This document shows positions 18,749 through 28,022 of a DNA stretch of 64,000 bases, piece after piece. Each line of letters starts with the position of its first letter. The stretch's first letter is position 1. This DNA comes from Robertmurraya massiliosenegalensis JC6. Its GTDB lineage: Bacteria > Bacillota > Bacilli > Bacillales > Cytobacillaceae. The position numbers and the translations under genes are program-made. Where the stretch lies: the NCBI RefSeq assembly GCF_000311725.1, contig NZ_HE978516.1, positions 46,837 to 110,836 on the forward strand. The letters run 5' to 3'. The notes under the pieces are model-generated. The model searched no databases. It was not told where the DNA came from and was given only the letters and a program-made list of their open reading frames with translations.

Positions 18749-20095
18749 TTATAGTCTTTTTTCAAGCTCGGCCTTCTTTTCTTCAAATCCTGGCTTTCCT
18801 AGTAAAGCAAACATATTTACTTTATAGGCTTCAACTCCAGGCTGGTCAAATGGATTCACTCCGAGTAAATATCCACTCATCGCACAAGCTTTTTCAAAGA
18901 AGTATGCAAGATAACCGAATGAATATTCATCAAGCTTTGGAATCGTTACAGTTAGGTTTGGAACTCCTCCGTCTGTGTGAGCAAGCAATGTACCTTCGAA
19001 TGCCTTGTTATTGACAAAGTCAACGGTTTTACCAGCAAGATAATTTAAACCGTCTAAGTCACTGTCAGCTTCTTCAATTGAAAGTTCGTGACGCGGCTCT
19101 TCCACACGGATAATTGTTTCAAACAGATCCCGTCTGCCTTCTTGAACATATTGACCTAATGAATGTAAGTCAGTTGAAAAATTAGCTGAAGATGGGAAAA
19201 TTCCTTTTTGGTCTTTTCCTTCACTTTCTCCAAACAACTGCTTCCACCATTCAGAAAAATATTGCAATGATGGCTCATAATTGATTAACATTTCAATTGT
19301 CTTCCCCTTATTATAAAGGAGATTACGTACTGCAGCATATTGATAGGCTTGGTTACTTTCGAGCTCAGATGAACTGTATTCTTCGCGAGCATCTGCTGCC
19401 CCTTTCATCATCGCATCAATGTCAGCACCACTAACGGCAATTGGAAGCAACCCAACCGCTGTTAATACAGAGTAACGACCGCCCACATCATCTGGAATGA
19501 CGAATGCTTCATAACCTTCTTCTGTCGCAAGTGTTTTCAATGCACCACGTGCTTTATCTGTTGTCGCATAAATGCGTTTTCTTGCTTCCTCAACTCCATA
19601 CTTTTCCTCGAGCAGTTTACGGAAAATACGAAAAGCAATCGCAGGCTCTGTTGTCGTCCCTGATTTAGAAATGACATTGATCGAAAAGTCTTTTCCTTCT
19701 AATAAATCCATTACATCTCTCATATAAGTAGAGCTGATGTTATTCCCGACAAAGATAATTTGCGGCGTCTTGCGCTTGCCTTTTTCTAGAGCGTTATAAA
19801 AGCTATGTTGAAGCATATCGATCGCTGCTCTAGCCCCTAAGTAGGAACCACCAATTCCGATAACAAGTAACACATCAGAATCCCTTTTTATTTTTTCGGC
19901 TGATTTTTTAATACGAGAGAATTCCTCTTTATCATAATCAACAGGAAGGTCGATCCAGCCTAAGAAATCACTTCCAGCTCCTGTTTTTTCATGCAAGGAA
20001 TGGTGAGCGACCTTCACTAAATCCCGTAAATATGTAATTTCATGTTCTCCAAAAAAGCTCAGTGCCTTGGAATAATCAAAATAAACGTGTGCCAT
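18749..20095 (-). CDS. pgi: Glucose-6-phosphate isomerase
   Basis: Interconverts glucose 6-phosphate and fructose 6-phosphate in glycolysis and gluconeogenesis. The 448-residue length is typical of Bacillus Pgi. Visible motifs are [30 protein letters not shown] (phosphate-binding SGTT) and [17 protein letters not shown]; the C-terminal part holds [20 protein letters not shown]. It also supplies hexose phosphates that feed sugar nucleotides for the exopolysaccharide locus downstream in the window. It lies next to yugN and yugJ as in B. subtilis. Confidence 0.97.
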   Translation of the reverse strand: MAHVYFDYSKALSFFGEHEITYLRDLVKVAHHSLHEKTGAGSDFLGWIDLPVDYDKEEFSRIKKSAEKIKRDSDVLLVIGIGGSYLGARAAIDMLQHSFYNALEKGKRKTPQIIFVGNNISSTYMRDVMDLLEGKDFSINVISKSGTTTEPAIAFRIFRKLLEEKYGVEEARKRIYATTDKARGALKTLATEEGYEAFVIPDDVGGRYSVLTAVGLLPIAVSGADIDAMMKGAADAREEYSSSELESNQAYQYAAVRNLLYNKGKTIEMLINYEPSLQYFSEWWKQLFGESEGKDQKGIFPSSANFSTDLHSLGQYVQEGRRDLFETIIRVEEPRHELSIEEADSDLDGLNYLAGKTVDFVNNKAFEGTLLAHTDGGVPNLTVTIPKLDEYSFGYLAYFFEKACAMSGYLLGVNPFDQPGVEAYKVNMFALLGKPGFEEKKAELEKRL

Positions 20096-20177
20096 AGTTG
20101 TCCTCCATCTATATTGTATTCATATATACTTTAACGAAAGCTTGTGCGGTTATCAAGAAAGGACCTAAAAAATTTGC

Positions 20178-20205
20178 AGAGATGTGCCATGAATAACACA
20201 TCTCT
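20178..20205 (-). terminator. Terminator of yugJ
   Basis: Stem AGAGATGTG / CACATCTCT, 10-base loop; on the minus strand the stem is followed by GCAAATTTTTT. Confidence 0.8.
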
Positions 20206-20226
20206 TCCTTATTATATAGACAACTT

Positions 20227-21390
20227 TTACAATGAAGCGCGGTAAATGGCTAAAACATCTTCTTTATTCAGCTTTTTGAAGCGGCCAAATTCTCCATTTA
20301 TCATGGCTTTATCTGCCATTACTTCTAATTGGCTATCGTCAATATCATAGTCAGCTAATCGTGCCGGAGCTCCTATGCTATTCCAGAATTCACGAAGCTT
20401 TTCAATACCTTCTAAGCCTACCTCTTCAGCTGATTTTCCTTCTGGATCAATACCAAATACGCGAACAGCTAGCTGCTTAAAGCGTTCTGGTTTCACATGT
20501 AAATTATGCTTCATCCAGTTAGGGAATAAAATCGCTAATCCTCCACCATGCGGGATATCATAAACCGCTGACACAGCATGCTCAATATTATGAGTTGCCC
20601 AATCTCCTTGATACCCCATCGAAAGCATTCCGTTCAATGCCATTGTTCCATTGTATAAAATCGTTGCACGTAAATCATAGTTTTCAAGGTCTTCAAGTAG
20701 TTTTGGTGCGGTTTCCATCACCGTGATTAATAAGGATTCACACATTCTATCCTGTAACAACGTATTTTCTTGTAGGTGAAAATAGTGCTCAAATACATGG
20801 GACATCATATCAACAATGCCATAAATCGTTTGATTCTTTGGCACCGTATACGTATGGACCGGATCTAGAATAGAAAATGTCGGGAACGTAACCGGGCTGC
20901 CCCAGCCATATTTCTCTTTTGTTTCCCAATTGGTAATAACAGAGCCTGAGTTCATTTCAGAACCAGTAGCTGCAAGGGTTAATACGGTTCCAAATGGCAG
21001 AGCTTGACTGGCAAACGCCTTTTTCGTCACTAAATCCCATGCATCACCATCGTATTTAGCTCCAGCAGCAATTGCCTTGGTACAATCAATCACACTACCT
21101 CCACCAACAGCTAAAATGAAATCGATCCCTTCAGATTTACAAATGTCTACTCCTTTTCGAACCGTAGAGATACGTGGATTCGGTTCAACTCCTGAAAGCT
21201 CAAAAATAGCTACATTTACTTCTTTCAAAAGGCTAATTACTTGATCATAGAGCCCGCTTTTTTTTATGCTTCCTCCCCCATAGACTAGCAATACCTTATT
21301 TCCATACTTCGGAACTTCTTCCTTTAACTGTTGCAGCTGACCTTTGCCAAAAATAAGTTTTGTCGGATTCCAATATGTAAAGTTTTGCAT
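20227..21390 (-). CDS. yugJ: Iron-containing alcohol dehydrogenase (YugJ/YugK, butanol-dehydrogenase type)
   Basis: NAD(P)H-dependent, group III alcohol dehydrogenase of 387 residues, the usual length for YugJ/YugK and clostridial BdhA. The nucleotide-binding segment is [18 protein letters not shown]. The metal-binding histidines lie in [10 protein letters not shown] and the [21 protein letters not shown] region. It reduces aldehydes to alcohols. The ATG has AAGGAGA upstream. B. subtilis has two paralogues here; this window has only one, so the exact orthologue is not certain. Confidence 0.9.
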   Translation of the reverse strand: MQNFTYWNPTKLIFGKGQLQQLKEEVPKYGNKVLLVYGGGSIKKSGLYDQVISLLKEVNVAIFELSGVEPNPRISTVRKGVDICKSEGIDFILAVGGGSVIDCTKAIAAGAKYDGDAWDLVTKKAFASQALPFGTVLTLAATGSEMNSGSVITNWETKEKYGWGSPVTFPTFSILDPVHTYTVPKNQTIYGIVDMMSHVFEHYFHLQENTLLQDRMCESLLITVMETAPKLLEDLENYDLRATILYNGTMALNGMLSMGYQGDWATHNIEHAVSAVYDIPHGGGLAILFPNWMKHNLHVKPERFKQLAVRVFGIDPEGKSAEEVGLEGIEKLREFWNSIGAPARLADYDIDDSQLEVMADKAMINGEFGRFKKLNKEDVLAIYRASL

Positions 21391-21478
21391 GTTTCACGTC
21401 TCCTTTCTTATTCACTAATATTATCTTCCAATTTAAGGGGTAATGCAAAATTTATGATTAAGAAGAAAAAGAACTGCA

Positions 21479-21511
21479 AAAAATCCTTGCATATTAAATA
21501 CAAGGATTTTT
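21479..21511 (-). terminator. Terminator of rocD
   Basis: Stem AAAAATCCTTG / CAAGGATTTTT with an 11-base loop and a T-rich end on both strands, between the rocD stop and the yugJ start. Confidence 0.85.
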
Positions 21512-21551
21512 CGTTCTTATTTTATGAAGTTTGTAATTCGCTACGTAAAAC

Positions 21552-22751
21552 TTAACTCAATACTTTTTTAATCCGCTCAATCGCCCAGTCTAAATCTTCC
21601 TCACTAATAACTAATGGCGGAGCAAAACGAATGACTGTATCATGCGTTTCCTTACATAATAGACCTTCTTCCTTTAATTTCTCACAATATGGTCGCGCCT
21701 CTTCATGTAATTCGACGCCAATAAATAGGCCTCGACCTCGAATTTCTTTTATGATCGGATTATCGATTTCTGTTAACTTGTTTTTAAAATATTCCCCCAG
21801 CTTTAAGGATCTTTCAGCAAGATTTTCATTCACAAGAACATGAAGAGAAGCGATTGAGACGGCGCATGCCATTGGATTTCCCCCGAATGTTGAGCCGTGT
21901 GAACCAGGATTGAATACACCGAGAATATTTTTATCGGCGACAACACAAGAGATTGGAAAAACGCCTCCCCCTAGTGCTTTCCCTAGAATATACATATCTG
22001 GATGAACATCTTCCCAATCACAGGCAAACATTTTTCCTGAACGGGCAAGGCCTGCTTGAATTTCATCGGCAATAAAGAGGACGTCGTTTTCTTTACAAAG
22101 ATCATACGCCTTCTTTAAGAATCCTTCTGGTGGAATAACAATCCCTGCTTCTCCTTGAATAGGTTCAATTAAGAAAGCTGCCGTGTTTTTTGTTATCGCA
22201 TTTTTCAAAGCCTCTATATCTCCGTAAGGAATGAGTTTAATTCCAGGGAGCATGGGGCCGAACCCACGTTTATATTCATCCTCAGACGATAATGAAACAG
22301 CCGTCATTGTCCTACCATGAAAATTGCCAATGCAAGCAATGATTTCTGCTTTATTTTCAGCAACTCCTTTGACATCATATGCCCATCTTCGTGCTGCTTT
22401 AACAGCTGTTTCAACCGCCTCTGCACCTGTGTTCATCGGTAAGGCCATTTCCTTCTTCGTTAATTGGCAAACTAATTCATACCAAGGCCCAAGTTGATCG
22501 TTATGAAAAGCACGGGAAGTAAGGGTTACTTTATCTGCCTGCTCTTTCAAGGCTTGAATAATTTCAGGATGACGATGTCCTTGATTAACGGCCGAATAAG
22601 CGCTAAGCATATCCATATATTTATTGCCTTCTGGATCCTCTACCCATACTCCTTCCGCCTTTGAAATTACGATTGGGAGAGGATGATAATTATTAGCACC
22701 GTATTTATCTGTTTTTTCAATGATAGATTGGGAATGATTTACGATTGTCAT
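21552..22751 (-). CDS. rocD: Ornithine aminotransferase
   Basis: PLP-dependent class III aminotransferase that converts ornithine and 2-oxoglutarate to glutamate semialdehyde and glutamate in arginine catabolism. At 399 residues it matches the family. Visible are the substrate region [17 protein letters not shown], the PLP-binding [12 protein letters not shown] and the Schiff-base lysine in [13 protein letters not shown]. The ATG follows AAAAGGAGTG. A sigma-54 promoter lies upstream and the activator gene rocR diverges from it. The other roc genes are not in the window. Confidence 0.95.
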   Translation of the reverse strand: MTIVNHSQSIIEKTDKYGANNYHPLPIVISKAEGVWVEDPEGNKYMDMLSAYSAVNQGHRHPEIIQALKEQADKVTLTSRAFHNDQLGPWYELVCQLTKKEMALPMNTGAEAVETAVKAARRWAYDVKGVAENKAEIIACIGNFHGRTMTAVSLSSEDEYKRGFGPMLPGIKLIPYGDIEALKNAITKNTAAFLIEPIQGEAGIVIPPEGFLKKAYDLCKENDVLFIADEIQAGLARSGKMFACDWEDVHPDMYILGKALGGGVFPISCVVADKNILGVFNPGSHGSTFGGNPMACAVSIASLHVLVNENLAERSLKLGEYFKNKLTEIDNPIIKEIRGRGLFIGVELHEEARPYCEKLKEEGLLCKETHDTVIRFAPPLVISEEDLDWAIERIKKVLS

Positions 22752-22798
22752 GATTGAACACTCCTTTTAAATGATGATTTCAAATTCTATCTTAGTGT

Positions 22799-22816
22799 AA
22801 TGCAAGTTTTATGCCA
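22799..22816 (-). promoter_or_regulatory. Sigma-54 (-24/-12) promoter of rocD
   Basis: On the minus strand the sequence reads TGGCATAAAACTTGCA, with GG and GC 12 bases apart as sigma-54 requires. It lies about 50 bases upstream of the rocD start. Dependence on the RocR activator encoded next door follows. Confidence 0.9.
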
Positions 22817-22850
22817 TTATAACTTTCCTTATATAGCAAGGCTTTTATTT

Positions 22851-22905
22851 TTTTGCACGCAAAATATTTTTGCCCTATAAATTATATTTTGCAAAATTTC
22901 TTTGC
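22851..22905. promoter_or_regulatory. Candidate RocR upstream activating sites
   Basis: Three related TTTTGCA-type repeats lie in the divergent region: the perfect palindrome TTTTGCACGCAAAA at 22851-22864, TTTTGCAAAA at 22887-22896, and GCAAATTT...TTTGC arms at 22891-22905. Their position behind the sigma-54 promoter and next to rocR suggests RocR binding. The assignment is by position and symmetry, not by a checked consensus. Confidence 0.5.
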
Positions 22906-22945
22906 AGCAGATAAAATGAAGAAAAAGGATGGAAGAGGAAGAAGC

Positions 22946-24319
22946 ATGAATGAAAAGGAAGTAATATATGAAAAAGTTCTCCATTCAATCGATGTAGGCG
23001 TCCATGTGGTAGATTCCACAGGCAAAACGATTATTTACAATAAAAAAATGAGTGAAATTGAAGGGATGAAGATCGAGGATGTATTAGAAAAACGACTTCA
23101 GGAAGTGTTCTCTTTTCACCACAATAGCGAAAGTACTTTATTGAAAGTGTTACAAAATAGAGAAGGCATAACAAATGTTCGGCAGTCTTACTTTAATAAT
23201 AAAGGGCAAGAAATTACAACGATTAATAATTCCTATCCATTACTGAAAGATGGTTTACTCATCGGTGCCATGGAGATTGCACGAGATGTGACGAAAATTG
23301 AAAAAATCCTTCAAGATCATATCTATAAGAACGAAGCAAAAGTGAGCTTTGCAAGCTTAATTGGCGACGATAAAGGTTTTTTAGATGTCATTGAATCAAG
23401 CAAAAGAGCAACAAGGACAAACTCCACGATCTTAATTATAGGGGAAACCGGCACAGGTAAGGAGCTCTTTGCTCAAAGTATCCACCATAATAGCCGTCGT
23501 GCTTCAAGACCTTTTATCACGCAAAACTGTGCAGCTATTCCAGAAACTCTCTTGGAAGGAATATTATTTGGCACGAAGAAAGGTGCCTTTACAGGGGCTG
23601 TAGAGCGGCCAGGATTGTTTGAACAGGCAGAAGGAGGTACCTTACTATTAGATGAAATCAATTCCCTTGAACTCTCTTTACAAGCAAAGCTTTTAAGGGT
23701 GATTCAAGAAAAAAAAATCAGACGGATTGGTGATACAAAAGATCGACCTGTTGATGTACGAATTATCGCAACCATTAACGAGGATCCGATTGACGCTATT
23801 ACGAATGGAAGGATGCGAAAGGATTTATTTTATCGCCTAAGCGTCGTTTCATTATTTATTCCCCCACTTAGAGATAGAAAAAGTGATATACCGGAGCTTG
23901 TCTCTTTTTTCATCAATAAATATAATCAATTATTTGGGATGGATATCGAACGGATTGATCCATTATTAATGGAATACTTTCTTGAATACGACTGGCCTGG
24001 CAATGTTCGCGAACTAGAACATCTGATTGAAGGGGCGATGAACCTTGTTCATGAAGAAAGGGTCATTACGGTCTCCCATTTACCAAATCATATCCGTAAC
24101 AAACCTCCATTTAGTCAAAAGGGCATAGCAGATTTAGGAAATATCGAAGAACACAAAACACTTGAGCAATTCTTAAAAGAAGCTGAAATCTCTTTTTTAA
24201 AAAGAGCGTTGAGGCAACACGATGGAAATATTTCAAAAACAGCGAAGACATTAGGAATGAGCCGACAAAACCTGCAGTATCGGTTACGGAAAATAAAAAG
24301 AGGGAATCTCAAAAGTTAA
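22946..24319 (+). CDS. rocR: Sigma-54-dependent activator RocR
   Basis: Transcriptional activator of arginine and ornithine catabolism. It has an N-terminal PAS sensor domain (about residues 5-110), a central AAA+ domain (Walker A GETGTGKELF, sigma-54 contact loop GAFTGA, Walker B LLLDEINS), and a C-terminal Fis-type helix-turn-helix (ISKTAKTLGMSRQNLQYRL). I chose the ATG at 22946, preceded by GGAAGAGGA; an open frame to 22853 lacks a site and lies over the control region. About 457 residues, the usual size. It diverges from its target rocD. Confidence 0.93.
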   Translation: MNEKEVIYEKVLHSIDVGVHVVDSTGKTIIYNKKMSEIEGMKIEDVLEKRLQEVFSFHHNSESTLLKVLQNREGITNVRQSYFNNKGQEITTINNSYPLLKDGLLIGAMEIARDVTKIEKILQDHIYKNEAKVSFASLIGDDKGFLDVIESSKRATRTNSTILIIGETGTGKELFAQSIHHNSRRASRPFITQNCAAIPETLLEGILFGTKKGAFTGAVERPGLFEQAEGGTLLLDEINSLELSLQAKLLRVIQEKKIRRIGDTKDRPVDVRIIATINEDPIDAITNGRMRKDLFYRLSVVSLFIPPLRDRKSDIPELVSFFINKYNQLFGMDIERIDPLLMEYFLEYDWPGNVRELEHLIEGAMNLVHEERVITVSHLPNHIRNKPPFSQKGIADLGNIEEHKTLEQFLKEAEISFLKRALRQHDGNISKTAKTLGMSRQNLQYRLRKIKRGNLKS

Positions 24320-24337
24320 GCTTTGGAGATTCCCTCT
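24299..24337. terminator. Bidirectional terminator of rocR and yugI
   Basis: Perfect 12-bp stem AGAGGGAATCTC / GAGATTCCCTCT with T-rich ends on both strands; it overlaps the rocR stop. Confidence 0.93.
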
Positions 24338-24348
24338 TTACAATCATA

Positions 24349-24741
24349 TTAGCGTTGAGATTGTTCAATCCACTCTTGAAGCTTATCTTTAAGTGTATTG
24401 AAGCCTTGTGGTGCTTCTTCTTGTTTGAAAGCTGCTGCAGCTTGGCGACGACGCGGTGCTGCTTTTTTCGCCTTTGGTGCTTCCGGTTGAGCTGGAGCTT
24501 CTTGAGTAGCACGGATAGATAAACCAATCTTTCCTGCTGCTTCATCAATCGAAAGAACCTTTACAGTTACTTCATCTCCCACTTTTAAATGCTCGTTAAT
24601 ATCTTTAACGAAACCGTGAGTAACTTCAGATATATGAACAAGTCCTTGAGTATTCTCATCAATTGCAACAAAAGCTCCATAAGGCTGGATTCCTGTTACC
24701 TTTCCTGTAACTACACTTCCTACTTCGATCTTTTCACTCAT
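24349..24741 (-). CDS. yugI: S1-domain general stress protein 13
   Basis: An RNA-binding protein of 130 residues. A single S1 domain occupies about residues 5-75 (VGSVVTGKVTGIQPYGAFVA, then GLVHISEVTHGFV and VKVLSID). A basic, alanine/proline-rich linker (PKAKKAAPRRRQAAAA) and a short C-terminal tail follow. B. subtilis YugI (GSP13) is ribosome-associated and stress-induced. A 45-base nested palindrome lies 45 bases upstream of the start, in the likely 5' untranslated region. Confidence 0.9.
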   Translation of the reverse strand: MSEKIEVGSVVTGKVTGIQPYGAFVAIDENTQGLVHISEVTHGFVKDINEHLKVGDEVTVKVLSIDEAAGKIGLSIRATQEAPAQPEAPKAKKAAPRRRQAAAAFKQEEAPQGFNTLKDKLQEWIEQSQR

Positions 24742-24785
24742 GTAAACACTCCTAAGTTATGATATATTTTTATACTTTACCCTAC

Positions 24786-24830
24786 TCTATAGGCGATAAC
24801 CCTATAATTTTAGGGAAATTGCCTTAGAGT
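24786..24830 (-). promoter_or_regulatory. Nested palindrome in the yugI leader
   Basis: CTCTA, GGC and CCCTA arms on one side pair in order with TAGGG, GCC and TAGAG on the other, forming a 45-base interrupted palindrome with an AATTTT-type centre. It lacks a T-run on the yugI strand, so it is not an obvious terminator. Farther upstream (24857-24890) there is an 8-bp inverted repeat GGACAAAC/GTTTGTCC. No gene is seen in 24742-25035. Confidence 0.55.
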
Positions 24831-25035
24831 ACAACTAACCTTAGTAATCATAAACGGGACAAACTTTCCGTCCACATATTTTGTTTGTCCTTCTTATATA
24901 AATATCGATTAACTTCCTAAGATCAGTATCACTTTATACGCAATATAAAATTATATCACAAGTTAGAGTTTTTTTCAAAAAGAGAAGAAGGGAATCAAGC
25001 TTTACAACGTCATTTTCTTCAAGATATTTCAAGTT

Positions 25036-26307
25036 TTAATCGGAATTAGTCAAGAAAAAATATACTGGTTCATGACCAATTTCAATTATCCGCTTTTCTT
25101 TATCGTAAGGATTCAATCTCTTTCCAAGCATTGAAAATACTTGTCCCTCATCCTTTTTTAGCGGAAACTTTATTTCATGGTTTGAATCAACTGACCACAT
25201 GATATACAGTTCTTGCTCCTCGTCATTTATAAATTTTATTACATAATCATCCAAGTGATCAGTCTCGATTCTTTCCAATAATTGATAATTAGATGTCAAG
25301 TATGAAAATGTATTGATCGCCTCATAAGCTAATTTAGCATATGTGGTATCATGATGGCGGATTCCAAAATGATGCTCACCATTATGTTCATCTGTCCCAT
25401 CATTTTCCCAGCCATATATAACACTAATTGGGATGTCTTCCAACATATTCATGAGGATCATTCGAATAAGATAAGCAGCTTGTTGCTCTTCGGTTAAGTT
25501 CAATCCATACCAACCATTTCCTGTCGAGTACCCCCATTCTCCAGAAATGATCGGAATTGATTTCGATGAATACTTCTTTAATAATTCTTTTAAGTTTTTA
25601 TATTCGTAAGAGACCGTTTCAGGTGACCAAGAACGATATGGATGGACCGATAATGCATCGATATAGTCAAGAGCTCCTTCTTGAAATAATTGCTCTAACC
25701 ATGTTAATGATTCATCTGATAATCCAGCTAAAGCTGGGGCGACTACATATCCACTCCGATCATTTTCTTTTATGGTCGTAGATGTTTGTTTTAATAAATC
25801 ATAGTACTTTTTCGGAGACCATGATTGAATATTAGGTTCATTCCACACTTCCCAAATAATCCCCTTATTTTTATAACGCTCAGTTGCTTCTTTAACATAT
25901 TGATTAAATGCTTGCAGCCCCTCTTCAGTTTCAATCAGCGTCCCATCTTCTTCATACAGAAGATTGCTATAGTCCAGCACATAATAAGGCCTTATTCCTT
26001 TGCTAAGAAGCTCATATGTTAATTCATCGTATCCATTCGATTCAAATTCATACTCACCTTTCTCTTTTTCAATGGAAGACCAAAATAAGTCTGTTCTTAC
26101 AAGATCAAAATCCGCATCAGAAATCCTATCTATATCAACTTGCTTACCCGTAAAATGAATATTTATCCCGAGACCAGCCGGCGTCTCGACAGATCCAAAT
26201 TTCTGCATAAAATAGAGTGCTAGGCAGAGGAAAAGCAACACAATTACTATAAGGGATCGCCATTTTTTTATTGCCACACTAAATTTCTTGATTCCTTCTT
26301 TTTTCAC
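25036..26307 (-). CDS. Membrane-anchored clan-A glycoside hydrolase of the exopolysaccharide locus
   Basis: A 423-residue protein with an N-terminal membrane anchor (about residues 18-35) and an outside TIM-barrel glycosidase domain resembling families 5/39. The acid/base glutamate is probably E157 in WEVWNEPN and the nucleophile E257 in IISGEWGYS; ALSVHPYRSW is another family segment. As the last gene of the locus, it probably cuts or trims the exopolysaccharide, comparable in role to PslG of the Pseudomonas Psl system. Substrate is unknown. Confidence 0.8.
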   Translation of the reverse strand: MKKEGIKKFSVAIKKWRSLIVIVLLFLCLALYFMQKFGSVETPAGLGINIHFTGKQVDIDRISDADFDLVRTDLFWSSIEKEKGEYEFESNGYDELTYELLSKGIRPYYVLDYSNLLYEEDGTLIETEEGLQAFNQYVKEATERYKNKGIIWEVWNEPNIQSWSPKKYYDLLKQTSTTIKENDRSGYVVAPALAGLSDESLTWLEQLFQEGALDYIDALSVHPYRSWSPETVSYEYKNLKELLKKYSSKSIPIISGEWGYSTGNGWYGLNLTEEQQAAYLIRMILMNMLEDIPISVIYGWENDGTDEHNGEHHFGIRHHDTTYAKLAYEAINTFSYLTSNYQLLERIETDHLDDYVIKFINDEEQELYIMWSVDSNHEIKFPLKKDEGQVFSMLGKRLNPYDKEKRIIEIGHEPVYFFLTNSD

Positions 26308-26351
26308 CTTAAGCCTCCCCTTATTCGCTATGCTCCTGCCATCTTTCTTTT

Positions 26352-26858
26352 CTATACCACTCCAATGCTTTTACAAAAATCAAAAAGGTTTTCTCCTTGA
26401 AATAAATAACCTTTCATTCCAATTGCTTTCGCAGCTAGCAGATCTGTAGACTTATCACCAATTAAAAAACTCTCCTGCAAATTAATTCTTCCGTTTGAAA
26501 GAGCCTTTTCAATTAACCCAGGTTTCGGCTTACGGCATTCACAATCACATGTATAAGCACTCGATCCTAAGAAAGGATGATGTGGACAATAATAGAAACC
26601 ATCTACTTTTTCACCAATGATTTGCTGGAGCTCATCATTCATCCACATATGAAGTTTCCTGACATCTTCTTCCGAATAAAAACCTCTCGCTACTCCTGAT
26701 TGATTTGTAATGACATAGAGCAAATAACCTTTCCTCTTGAACGAGCGAATACTCTCAATCGCTCCTGCCTTCCAGACAAAATCTTGAGCTCTGTATACAT
26801 AACCAAAATCTTCATTTAAGACGCCATCTCTATCAAAAAACACCGCCGGATATCGCAA
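26352..26858 (-). CDS. gmhB: D-glycero-D-manno-heptose 1,7-bisphosphate 7-phosphatase
   Basis: HAD-superfamily phosphatase of 168 residues. The nucleophile and acid aspartates are in FFDRDGVLNED (D9, D11). The GmhB zinc loop is seen in YYCPHHP and CDCECRKPKPG, and the magnesium aspartates in LIGDKSTDLLAA. It removes the 7-phosphate of heptose bisphosphate so that HldE can add the nucleotide. The related histidinol phosphatase is an alternative by family, but gmhA and hldE nearby settle the role. It overlaps the glycosyltransferase gene upstream by 26 bases. Confidence 0.92.
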   Translation of the reverse strand: MRYPAVFFDRDGVLNEDFGYVYRAQDFVWKAGAIESIRSFKRKGYLLYVITNQSGVARGFYSEEDVRKLHMWMNDELQQIIGEKVDGFYYCPHHPFLGSSAYTCDCECRKPKPGLIEKALSNGRINLQESFLIGDKSTDLLAAKAIGMKGYLFQGENLFDFCKSIGVV

Positions 26859-27990
26859 AAGATTCTCCTTTTTCTACATGATAAACAACATCTTCTACTC
26901 GAATAGTTGAGATACATCCATCTTGAATTGAACAATGATGCTCTTCAAATCCCAGGCTCAACAGCTTATCACACTGAACCCTTGGCGTAAGAACGACAGC
27001 CTTATTTGATACTGGTCCCCATCTTTTCGGTGATGTAGGTCCATGCAGTGCAATGATGCTAGTGTCTATCGCAGCTGCAAGATGCATAATACCAGTGTTA
27101 ACTGTGATCATAAGAATGCTCTCGCTGATCACAGCAGCCGTCTCTTCTAAGGAAAGTCTCCCTGCTACCGATAGGCAGTCATGTTCTTGAAGTGGACGAA
27201 GTCTTTGCACCACTGCCTCCGCCCGTTCAATATCTTCTTTTCCACCAGTTAAGATAATATTGTAACCTCTGGACATGAGCTGTTGGGCTAATTCTTCCCA
27301 TAACCGCATCGGCCATTCCTTCTTCTCTTTATGAGATCCTGATGCAAACATGTGGAAAACAATATACTGACTATTAGGCTGCAACAAGTCCTTAACGACT
27401 TTCTTGCTCTCTTCCTTTATTTTAAAAACAGGATGTTCATGATAAAGTCGACAAGGAATGATTTTTAGGAGACTTCTATAGTTCTCTAATTCATGTAGCT
27501 CATCAGAATGTTCAACAAAACGATCATAGATATAATGCCTAAACATCTTCGTTCGTTTAAAACCTATTTTTATTTCTGCTTTTATGACAAATGATAATAA
27601 TGCATTAAACCTTGCCCACGGGCCGAAATCCAATAACCAGTCTGCTTTAGGCAACTTTCGCAACATGAATAAACTTTGTGAAATTTTGCCCATATCTACA
27701 TCAATGATGTTGTCAACATCTGGATTATTCTTTGCTGCAAGTAAATTTCCCTTTGAACAAATGAGCGAGATGTTGGCGTGTGGATATTCCCGTCTTAACT
27801 CTTTGATCACCGAAGAAAGCAAGATTGTATCACCTATAGCAGCAATCATCACGATCACAATTCTTTCAGGATTCTCCATCCTGCTCCTATTTCTTTTTCT
27901 TAAGAGCCCTAATAAAAAAATCAACGGAATTCCTACGTATTTATCCAGTAATTTTAATTTCGAACTTCCCCGTTCTCCCAAACATGACAC
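26833..27990 (-). CDS. Family 9 (heptosyltransferase-like) glycosyltransferase
   Basis: A 385-residue GT-B enzyme of the ADP-heptose transferase family. The N-terminal part has IVIVMIAAIGDTILLSSVI. The C-terminal nucleotide-binding part has VAGRLSLEETAAVI and TVNTGIMHLAAAIDTSIIALHGPTSP, the typical GT9 signature. It probably transfers heptose from ADP-heptose to a lipid-linked or surface acceptor. The start is uncertain: a GTG at 27990 with a weak AAAGAAG site is the only reasonable choice. It lies between hldE and gmhB. Confidence 0.88.
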   Translation of the reverse strand: MSCLGERGSSKLKLLDKYVGIPLIFLLGLLRKRNRSRMENPERIVIVMIAAIGDTILLSSVIKELRREYPHANISLICSKGNLLAAKNNPDVDNIIDVDMGKISQSLFMLRKLPKADWLLDFGPWARFNALLSFVIKAEIKIGFKRTKMFRHYIYDRFVEHSDELHELENYRSLLKIIPCRLYHEHPVFKIKEESKKVVKDLLQPNSQYIVFHMFASGSHKEKKEWPMRLWEELAQQLMSRGYNIILTGGKEDIERAEAVVQRLRPLQEHDCLSVAGRLSLEETAAVISESILMITVNTGIMHLAAAIDTSIIALHGPTSPKRWGPVSNKAVVLTPRVQCDKLLSLGFEEHHCSIQDGCISTIRVEDVVYHVEKGESFAISGGVF

Positions 27991-28022
27991 CTTCTTTATA
28001 TGAAAAATTGGCAGTCGAAAGA

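Noticed and set aside
22853-22945. Longer N-terminus for RocR
   Set aside because: It would read through the TTTTGCA repeats, lacks a ribosome-binding site and adds residues unlike the family; ATG 22946 has a strong site.
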